Source: UBA6163 sp031411655 (lineage in GTDB: Bacteria > Planctomycetota > Planctomycetia > Pirellulales > Pirellulaceae). Taken from it: DNA of 44,088 bases. The notes under the pieces were generated by a model. The model made no database searches. It saw nothing but the letters and a program-made list of their open reading frames with translations, and was not told the origin of the DNA. Positions 24,434 through 30,761 of this stretch are shown here, piece after piece. The stretch lies in assembly GCA_031411655.1 (NCBI GenBank), contig JANOBM010000198.1:1-44088 (forward strand), read 5' to 3'. The translations under genes were made by a program, and so were the position numbers. Position 1 is the first letter of the stretch. The number at the start of each line of letters is the position of its first letter.

Positions 24434-25273
24434 ATGAATCCAATCGGTGTATTTGCTTCGGTCGATGCAGGACTTGGGGTCTCTTGGGATGTGATCCGAA
24501 AGGTGGGCGTTCCTACCATTCAGCTTCACACGCCCCATGCAGGTTCTCGCACCCCTGAAACCGCACAGCGCCTTCGCAGGCAGCTAGACGAAATGGGCGT
24601 CACGTTAACGGCCGTCTTCGGCGGCTTCGAAGGCGAGAGCTACGCCGACATTCCAACCGTGGGACGAACCATCGGTCTTGTACCGCCAGCGACACGGCAA
24701 GCGAGACTGGCTGAAATGATTGAAATTAGCGATTTTGCGGCGCAGCTCGGTTGTGATACGGTGGCGCTTCATATCGGTGTGGTTCCTGCTGACCGGAACG
24801 ATCCCGATCGCGCCGACATCATCAACGTGACTCGGCAACTGTGTGATCACTGTGCGGCCAATGACCAATTTTTACATCTCGAAACCGGGCAAGAAACCGC
24901 AGATGAATTGATCGAGTTCATCGAAGACTGCGAACGCGACAATTTGCGAATCAATTTCGATCCAGCAAACATGATTCTGTATGGAATGGGGCAGCCGTTG
25001 GATGCTTTAAGAAAACTTGCTCCTTGGGTACGGAGCGTTCATTGCAAGGACGCGACATGGAGTGACCAACCCGGCGTCACCTGGGGAAGAGAAGTTCCGC
25101 TCGGTGAAGGTGCCGTGGATATGAAAGCATACCTACAAACGCTTTCGGACATTGGGTACGAAGGCCCGCTCACGATCGAACGTGAAATCCCGGAGGACCC
25201 AGAACGACAGCTTCGAGAAGTCGGGAGCGCAGTGCGTCTGTTGGAAAAGTACCGTGCCGAGATAGCTGGTTAG
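24434..25273 (+). CDS. Sugar-phosphate isomerase/epimerase, AP-endonuclease-2-type TIM barrel
   Basis: This TIM-barrel protein of the xylose-isomerase-like superfamily has metal ligands readable as LHLETGQE (Glu), INFDPANM (Asp), VRSVHCKDA (His/Asp) and LTIEREIPE (Glu). Such enzymes isomerise or epimerise sugars and inositols; the substrate is unknown. The frame is open from an ATG at 24257 that overlaps the secretin stop, but that stretch crosses two hairpins and encodes unrelated sequence; the ATG at 24434 (MNPIGVFASVDAG) gives 279 aa with the barrel's first strand at its start. The pyroglutamyl peptidase gene begins directly at the base after its stop, so the two are co-transcribed and probably coupled in translation. 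Confidence 0.88.
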   Translation: MNPIGVFASVDAGLGVSWDVIRKVGVPTIQLHTPHAGSRTPETAQRLRRQLDEMGVTLTAVFGGFEGESYADIPTVGRTIGLVPPATRQARLAEMIEISDFAAQLGCDTVALHIGVVPADRNDPDRADIINVTRQLCDHCAANDQFLHLETGQETADELIEFIEDCERDNLRINFDPANMILYGMGQPLDALRKLAPWVRSVHCKDATWSDQPGVTWGREVPLGEGAVDMKAYLQTLSDIGYEGPLTIEREIPEDPERQLREVGSAVRLLEKYRAEIAG

Positions 25274-25861
25274 ATGACGCGAATTCTACTCACGGCTTTT
25301 GAGCCGTATGACCAATGGCCGGAAAACAGTAGCTGGTTAGCAGTGATCGAGTTGACTCGTTGGTTTGAATCCTGCTCACAATTGGTCACTCGGCGATATC
25401 CCGTCAATCTGCAAGCCGCAAGCGAAAAGCTTCGCAAGGACTTGCTCGATGGGTACGACTTCGCGATCCATCTCGGCCAAGCGCCCGGCGCGCCCGTTCT
25501 TCGGCTGGAATCGACGGGTTTGAATCTTCGCACCGATGGTGCACCACTAGTCGATGACGCGCCAACCGCTTACTTAACGCCTTTGCCGCTCGCACAGCTG
25601 CGAAACAGTCTTTTGGCCAATCGAATTCCTGCAGAAATATCCCATCACGCCGGAACTTACCTGTGCAATGCAATCCTTTTTTTAAGCCAGCATTTCTCGA
25701 CCCAACTTGGCCTCCCGACTCGTTCCTTGTTCGTCCACCTACCGCTTGCGCCAGAACAAATCGCTGCAGCGGGGGTAACCATGCCAAGCGCAAGTACGAG
25801 CATGATGGCGAAGGCCATCGCACAAATCATCACTCAGCTTGAGTCCTCATCGGTGGCCTAA
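25274..25861 (+). CDS. pcp: Pyroglutamyl-peptidase I-like (peptidase family C15)
   Basis: The 195-aa protein shows the C15 family pattern: ILLTAFEPYDQWPENSSWLAV at the N-terminus (family: LLTGFEPFGG...NPSW), FAIHLGQAPGA, and the catalytic Glu in RLESTGLN (Glu79). The nucleophile is in AGTYLCNAI (Cys131) and the His in FVHLPLAPEQ (His155), so the Glu-Cys-His triad is complete. The enzyme removes N-terminal pyroglutamate from peptides in the cytoplasm. The FGG after FEP is changed to YDQ and the protein is slightly shorter than the usual 200-215 aa, so it belongs to a divergent branch. It starts at 0 nt after the epimerase gene and its end overlaps tsaE tail-to-tail by 4 nt. Confidence 0.85.
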   Translation: MTRILLTAFEPYDQWPENSSWLAVIELTRWFESCSQLVTRRYPVNLQAASEKLRKDLLDGYDFAIHLGQAPGAPVLRLESTGLNLRTDGAPLVDDAPTAYLTPLPLAQLRNSLLANRIPAEISHHAGTYLCNAILFLSQHFSTQLGLPTRSLFVHLPLAPEQIAAAGVTMPSASTSMMAKAIAQIITQLESSSVA

Positions 25862-26328
25862 ACCGTTTCCGCTGCTCGAAAGGCATCGTCAACCAGTCGC
25901 ATCAAAGTGGCATTTCGGCATGCTGCGAAAATCGTTCTTGTCCCTGGTGCGTCATCGACTTCTATCTGCATCGCGATGATATTATCTGGCAAGCAACGAG
26001 TAATTCTTTCGGGCCATTCGATGAGGATCATCGCGTCTTCGTCCAGCAATTCTTCTCCGCCAAGCTCAATGAATTCATCTTCATCCGCCAGTCGGTAGGC
26101 GTCGACATGGTGAATCAATCGAGTACCGTGGTAGTGCTGGACGATCGTGAAAGTTGGACTGGTAACCAACTCACGGGGCACTCCCGACGCATTGGCGATG
26201 GCTTGAACCAACCGAGTTTTCCCCGCTCCCAGAGTTCCCGTTAATCCCACTACCACCGCGTGTGGCAACCGAGCAACCAATTCCGATGCAAGGCGTTCGA
26301 GCTTGTCGAGGTCAACTTGTACCAACAT
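25858..26328 (-). CDS. tsaE: tRNA threonylcarbamoyladenosine biosynthesis ATPase TsaE
   Basis: TsaE (YjeE) is the P-loop ATPase that works with TsaB and TsaD to place t6A at position 37 of ANN-decoding tRNAs. The Walker A motif is VGLTGTLGAGKTRLVQAI; the family signatures LVTSPTFTIVQHYHG, IHHVDAYRLADEDEF, LGGEELLDEDAMILIEWPERI follow in order. I chose the ATG at 26326-26328, which gives 156 aa, the usual family length; a GTG at 26353-26355 and the ATG at 26412 are open alternatives, and both overlap the end of thiL. In each case the gene is close-coupled to thiL. Confidence 0.95.
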   Translation of the reverse strand: MLVQVDLDKLERLASELVARLPHAVVVGLTGTLGAGKTRLVQAIANASGVPRELVTSPTFTIVQHYHGTRLIHHVDAYRLADEDEFIELGGEELLDEDAMILIEWPERITRCLPDNIIAMQIEVDDAPGTRTIFAACRNATLMRLVDDAFRAAETV

Positions 26329-26344
26329 CGATGATGGCAATGGC

Positions 26345-27304
26345 TCACTGGTCACGGGTTGAGCTCTCTTGCCGGCTGGCGAGTCGCCGTCTTTCTCCGT
26401 GGATAAACCCACTTGGAGACAGGCGTCTCATGTCGCTACCCGTCCGACTCCAAAGGCCAGTCCGCCCTACAAACGTTCCAATGCGATGCAAATTCAACTC
26501 TGGGTGAGCCTTTTGTAGGGTGGCCAATTCGTTCCCATTTATCGCAAGAATCAACTCGAAATCTTCGCCATCCCCCAGCGCGTGTTCGATCGCCGTCAGA
26601 CCGCTTCCTGCCTGGGAGCGAGAGATCGCATCGTCGTGAATCGGAATGGATGACACATCCAACTCCGCACCCACACTACTCGCCGCACACATGCGATCAA
26701 GATCGAGCGATAAGCCGTCACTAATGTCCATCGCCGCATGAACGTCAACGATTTCACGAAGTTGCTTTGCTAACGCAATTCGTGGTAGCGGCCGCAAGTG
26801 CCTGCCCAAGAGACTTCCACCAACCGGGCCCGTCAAAACGATAGCATCCCCTTCTCGAGCGCCACTTCTTAACCACGCTTTTCCTTCCGGTACAGTCCCA
26901 AGCAACGTAATCGAAATGGATAGCGGACCGTCGTATACTGAGATATCCCCACCAGCGATCGCAACACCGAATTCGACGGCACATTCCAGAATTCCTTCGT
27001 ACAACGCAGCCGCAGTTCGAGTCGCGTCGTCCTCGGGAAGCGAAAGAGTGACTAGCGCCGCCGTGGGGCTGGCGCCCATTGCAGCCACATCGCTTAGATT
27101 GACAGCGATCGCCTTATACCCGATATCTCGTAGCGAATGCTCACCGACTACAAAATCGACTTGGTCGATGACGGCATCGGTCGTTGCAACGATTTGCATT
27201 CCTGTGGGAACATCGATCACCGCCGCGTCGTCCCCTATCCCAACTGCCACTTGAGCCATCGTGCGAGTTCTCCCACGAAGCCAAGCCAAGAAGCTCTGTT
27301 CCAT
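26345..27304 (-). CDS. thiL: Thiamine-monophosphate kinase
   Basis: ThiL phosphorylates thiamine monophosphate to the cofactor thiamine diphosphate. The 319 aa carry the PurM/ThiL-fold motifs: VAVGIGDDAAVID (Mg-ATP site), VATTDAVIDQVDF, KAIAVNLSDVAAMGA, AGGDISVYDGP, AAMDISDGLSLDLDRM and HALGDGEDFELILA. The ATG start at 27304 is consistent with family length. The basic C-terminal tail (HGERRRLASRQESSTRDQ) is an addition. The stop lies next to or inside the start region of tsaE, so these two genes form a unit, an arrangement not explained by pathway. No TPP riboswitch is visible in the 169 bp before it. Confidence 0.95.
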   Translation of the reverse strand: MEQSFLAWLRGRTRTMAQVAVGIGDDAAVIDVPTGMQIVATTDAVIDQVDFVVGEHSLRDIGYKAIAVNLSDVAAMGASPTAALVTLSLPEDDATRTAAALYEGILECAVEFGVAIAGGDISVYDGPLSISITLLGTVPEGKAWLRSGAREGDAIVLTGPVGGSLLGRHLRPLPRIALAKQLREIVDVHAAMDISDGLSLDLDRMCAASSVGAELDVSSIPIHDDAISRSQAGSGLTAIEHALGDGEDFELILAINGNELATLQKAHPELNLHRIGTFVGRTGLWSRTGSDMRRLSPSGFIHGERRRLASRQESSTRDQ

Positions 27305-27383
27305 TTTGTTCCAGTGGATGCAATCGTCGTGCTGAATGAAAATTGAGCGGAAAAAGGCTCAGCGTCCTTTTTTCACGTGGTCG

Positions 27384-27413
27384 TTGAGTACCCCGTTAAC
27401 TGCAGCATACAAT
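27384..27413 (+). promoter_or_regulatory. Sigma70-like promoter of the aldehyde dehydrogenase gene
   Basis: TTGAGT (27384-27389) and TACAAT (27408-27413) are separated by 18 bp, close to the TTGACA/TATAAT consensus (4/6 and 5/6). The predicted transcript start near 27420 leaves a leader of about 54 nt. An AAGGA Shine-Dalgarno at 27461-27465 precedes the ATG by 8 nt. Confidence 0.55.
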
Positions 27414-27473
27414 GAACAGCGTGGTTCGTTCACTTATCACCTTCTTACCTTACGCTGCTGAAGGATTGTCGCC

Positions 27474-28946
27474 ATGTCCACAACACTTGCTAGTCCCCGA
27501 CCGACGGTCAAGATTCGGCACACCGAGTGTTTCATCAATAATGAATGGGTCCCTGCGGCAAGTGGAAAAACGTTTGCGACGGTCAACCCCGCTACGGAAG
27601 AGGTGATCGCTCACGTCGCCGAAGGCGATGCCGCGGACATTGACTTGGCCGCTCGCGCCGCCCGAGCAGCGTTTGATTCCGGTGAATGGCCAAAAATGGA
27701 CGCTCGAGACCGCGGTCGCTTGCTGTACAAATTGGCAGATGCCATCGAGGATGAAATTGATGAACTGGCCGTTCTTGAAACGTTAGATAACGGCAAACCG
27801 CTTCGTGACAGTCGTCATATTGACATTCCTCTGGTGATTGATTGCCTAAGGTATTACGCGGGCTTCGCGGATAAAATCCAAGGCAGCACGATCCCAATCC
27901 GAGGTAACTATTTTTGCTACACCCGTCGCGAGCCGATCGGGGTCGCCGGTCAGATCATTCCTTGGAACTTTCCAATGCTGATGACTGCGTGGAAATGGGG
28001 CCCAGCCTTGGCTGCGGGCTGCACGATCGTCATGAAACCAGCCGAGCAAACGCCACTGACCTGCTTGCGCATGGCTCAAATCGCAAAAGATGTCGGCTTT
28101 CCCGATGGCGTCATCAATGTGGTTCCAGGTTTTGGTCCGACTGCCGGCGCTGCCGTCGTCAAGCATCCGATGATTGACAAGGTTGCCTTCACAGGGGAGC
28201 ACATCACAGCCCAAACGATCACTCGCGACTCGGCTGCAACGCTCAAGCGATTGACCTTTGAACTCGGCGGAAAGAGCCCCAACGTGGTTTTAGCCGACGC
28301 AGACTTGGACGCAGCGGCAAAGGGCGCCTACATCGGACTCTACCTCAATCAAGGACAATGCTGCTGCGCTGGTAGCCGCCTGTTTGTGCAATCGAGCGTC
28401 AAAGAAAAGTTTCTTGAAAAGCTTCAAGCACTTACAAACACGCGAAAAGTCGGCGATCCATTTGCTGCAGATACCGATCAAGGTCCGCAGGTCGACGAAA
28501 AGCAATTCAATAAAATCATGCAATACATCGATAAAGGCAAAAACGAAGGCGCGGAGCTTTTGACCGGAGGCAAGCGAGTCGGAGAAAAGGGTTTCTTTAT
28601 CGAGCCCACGATCTTTACGGGCGTCGAAGATCAGATGTGCATCGCAACCGATGAAATCTTCGGCCCGGTATTGAGCGTTCTAACGTTCGATGACGTCGAT
28701 GATATGATCCGTCGTGCCAACCAGACATTCTACGGACTCGCAGCGGCGATCTGGACTCGCGATATCTCGCGCGCCCACGACTTTGCCGCTCGAGTGCGTG
28801 CAGGCACTGTTTGGGTGAACTGCTACGATGTCTTCGATGCTGCAGCACCTTTCGGCGGCTTCAAGATGAGTGGTTATGGCCGTGAGCTTGGAGAAGAGGG
28901 ACTGAAAGCGTACACCGAAAGTAAGACTGTTACGATCGCGTTGTAA
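27474..28946 (+). CDS. NAD-type aldehyde dehydrogenase (ALDH1/2-like)
   Basis: The 490-aa enzyme oxidises an aldehyde to its acid with NAD(P)+. Catalytic elements are present: the oxyanion Asn in IIPWNFPM (Asn165), the general base in FELGGKSPN (Glu263), and the nucleophile in NQGQCCCAGSR (Cys297), with the triple-Cys seen in ALDH1/2. KPAEQTPL (Lys188) and EIFGPVLSV of the cofactor site are also kept. The Rossmann element is unusual: where the family has FTGSTEVG it reads FTGEHITAQ (residues 239-247), losing the second Gly. A good Shine-Dalgarno (AAGGA) and the promoter upstream indicate an independently expressed gene. The aldehyde substrate is unknown; no pathway genes adjoin it. Confidence 0.95.
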   Translation: MSTTLASPRPTVKIRHTECFINNEWVPAASGKTFATVNPATEEVIAHVAEGDAADIDLAARAARAAFDSGEWPKMDARDRGRLLYKLADAIEDEIDELAVLETLDNGKPLRDSRHIDIPLVIDCLRYYAGFADKIQGSTIPIRGNYFCYTRREPIGVAGQIIPWNFPMLMTAWKWGPALAAGCTIVMKPAEQTPLTCLRMAQIAKDVGFPDGVINVVPGFGPTAGAAVVKHPMIDKVAFTGEHITAQTITRDSAATLKRLTFELGGKSPNVVLADADLDAAAKGAYIGLYLNQGQCCCAGSRLFVQSSVKEKFLEKLQALTNTRKVGDPFAADTDQGPQVDEKQFNKIMQYIDKGKNEGAELLTGGKRVGEKGFFIEPTIFTGVEDQMCIATDEIFGPVLSVLTFDDVDDMIRRANQTFYGLAAAIWTRDISRAHDFAARVRAGTVWVNCYDVFDAAAPFGGFKMSGYGRELGEEGLKAYTESKTVTIAL

Positions 28947-28965
28947 ACCAACGTTTCGGCTCGCT

Positions 28966-28999
28966 CGTCTGGAAAGACGGGCTGGTCCCAGACCAGACG
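28966..28999 (+). terminator. Possible hairpin terminator after the aldehyde dehydrogenase gene
   Basis: CGTCTGG (28966-28972) pairs with CCAGACG (28993-28999), starting 20 nt after the stop codon. An inner GGGCTGG/CCAG pairing competes. No T-tract follows, so termination is uncertain. Confidence 0.35.
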
Positions 29000-29020
29000 G
29001 GCCCAGACCAGACGGGCCCA
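28989..29020. repeat. 15-bp direct tandem repeat (2.1 copies)
   Basis: CAGACCAGACGGGCC occurs at 28989-29003 and again at 29004-29018, with the first two bases repeated after it. It lies in the gap between the aldehyde dehydrogenase and DUF1501 genes and overlaps the possible hairpin. Confidence 0.85.
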
Positions 29021-29179
29021 GCGTTTGGCCCGATTGGGATCACTGGCATTAACGGTCGGTACGTCCTGTACATCGTCGTTCTCAGGCGGTGCTGACTCGT
29101 TGCCATTGAGAAGCTTCGCTACTTGCGATTTCAATCGGACCCATTTCTGTAGCGAAAAATAACGCTGGGCGCACTCACG

Positions 29180-30673
29180 TTAGGCGAAAAGGGCGTTTAG
29201 AACTTTGCCCTCGTCAGTCGGTCCGATCAGCCGGTTGTCTAGCCCTTGGTATGTATAGCTGAACCGATGGGGGTCAAGCCCCATGGCATAGAGAATGGTT
29301 GCTTGTAGATCGCGGATACTGACCGCGTTTTCCACCGGATAATAGCCAAATTCATCGGTCTTTCCGTACGCCAAACCACCCTTGATTCCTCCTCCAGCCA
29401 GCCACATGGTATAGGCGTAGGGATGATGATCGCGGCCTACGTATCCTTTTACTAGTTCACTGCGGACGTTGTTCTGCATCATCGGAGTTCGTCCGAATTC
29501 ACCACCCCAAACGACAAGCGTTTCATCAAGAAGACCTCGTTGTTCCAAATCCACTAGCAAGCCAGCGATGGCACGATCGGTTTGTTGGCATTTGATCGGA
29601 AGTGTTTCGTCGATGCTTTCGCCTAACGACGAGCCGTGGTGATCCCATCCCCAATCATAAAGCTGGACAAAACGAACTCCGTTTTCGACGAGGCGTCTAG
29701 CAAGCAAGCAGTTATTGGCAAATGTCGGATCGTCTCCCTTGTAAAGCACTCGAGGGTCATCGGCGCTCTCGGCTGGTGAAATGAATCCAGGCTTTGCGCC
29801 ATAAAGGTCAAGGACATGCTGCGGCTCTCTAGAGATATCCATGACCTCAGGAACGGCTGTCTGCATACGAAATGCCAATTCATACTGCGCAATGCGAGAC
29901 AGTGTTTCGCCATCCCCGCTAAATCGATGCTCAGCTTCGTTCATTTCCGCGAGGGCATCCAGCATGTGCCGCCGAAGCTTGCGGTCGATGCCCGCTGGAT
30001 CGGTTAAGTAGAGCACAGGATCGCCTGCTGTTCGACATTGCACTCCTTGATAAACGCTTGGCAAGAACCCAGAACCCCACAATGATTTTCCAGCGTCAGG
30101 CGTTTTGCCACCAGACAGGAGAACAACGAATCCTGGAAGATTCTCATTCATGCTGCCCAGTCCGTAGGTCACCCAAGACCCAAGCGACGGGCTGCCGAGT
30201 CTTGGCGTCCCCGTATGAACGAACAACTGCGCCGGTGCATGATTGAATTGATCGGTATTGACGGTGCGAATGACGCACATCTTATCAACCACCTTGGCAA
30301 GGTTAGGCAACAACTCACTCATGACCTGACCGCTTTGCCCATGTCTTTGAAAAGCGAACTGACCGGCGAGCACTTTCGGAACACCTTTAATAAATGCGAA
30401 ACGCTTCCCTTCAAGAAATGAAGGAGGCGCATCTTGCATGTGAAGGCGTTTCAACTCAGGTTTATCATCGAACAATTCCAACTGTGACGGTGACCCAGCC
30501 ATGTGTAGATAGATCACTCGCTTGGCACGAGGAGCAATCATCGGCTCTTTAATCGCCAATGGATTCGAGGCAATGCCGTCTCTCGATAGGATCGCATTCA
30601 ATGCCAACGCGCCAATGCCAAGCCCTCCTGTATGCAGGAAATGACGCCGAGACGTATTGAGAAGGTGTTTCAT
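29180..30673 (-). CDS. Tat-exported DUF1501 protein
   Basis: The 497-aa protein belongs to DUF1501, a family expanded in planctomycetes and related to alkaline-phosphatase/sulfatase folds. A twin-arginine signal is present (SRRHFLHTGGLGIGALALNAIL). Family elements include RAKRVIYLHMAGSPSQLELFD, TDQFNHAPAQLFVHTGTPR, RFVQLYDWGWDHHGS, LVVWGGEFGRTP and DHHPYAYTMWLAGGGIKGG. The His/Asp-rich WDHHG and GRDHHP elements look like metal ligands. DUF1501 genes typically lie next to PSCyt1/DUF1549/DUF1553 genes, as here (88-nt gap upstream on the same strand), which suggests a two-protein exported system of unknown substrate. The role in degrading sulfated or other polysaccharides is often proposed but not shown by this sequence. 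Confidence 0.95.
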   Translation of the reverse strand: MKHLLNTSRRHFLHTGGLGIGALALNAILSRDGIASNPLAIKEPMIAPRAKRVIYLHMAGSPSQLELFDDKPELKRLHMQDAPPSFLEGKRFAFIKGVPKVLAGQFAFQRHGQSGQVMSELLPNLAKVVDKMCVIRTVNTDQFNHAPAQLFVHTGTPRLGSPSLGSWVTYGLGSMNENLPGFVVLLSGGKTPDAGKSLWGSGFLPSVYQGVQCRTAGDPVLYLTDPAGIDRKLRRHMLDALAEMNEAEHRFSGDGETLSRIAQYELAFRMQTAVPEVMDISREPQHVLDLYGAKPGFISPAESADDPRVLYKGDDPTFANNCLLARRLVENGVRFVQLYDWGWDHHGSSLGESIDETLPIKCQQTDRAIAGLLVDLEQRGLLDETLVVWGGEFGRTPMMQNNVRSELVKGYVGRDHHPYAYTMWLAGGGIKGGLAYGKTDEFGYYPVENAVSIRDLQATILYAMGLDPHRFSYTYQGLDNRLIGPTDEGKVLNALFA

Positions 30674-30761
30674 CGAGTTACTTTCCGTCGTTAAAGTCCT
30701 GCGCGCTAAATGTCACGCAGCGATTGTTAATGCGGTGCATTGCACTCGCAGCGATCCCATC

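Noticed and set aside
26345..27473. TPP riboswitch upstream of thiL
   Set aside because: I looked for the conserved CUGAGA and ACCUGAU-type elements in the region before 27304 on the minus strand and did not find them.
28874..29134. 86-aa minus-strand frame after DUF1501 (MKSQVAKLLNGNESAPPEND...)
   Set aside because: It overlaps the end of the aldehyde dehydrogenase, runs through the 15-bp repeat (RLVWARLVW) and has no family. The N-terminal 50 residues look plausible as a small protein, so it is not fully excluded.
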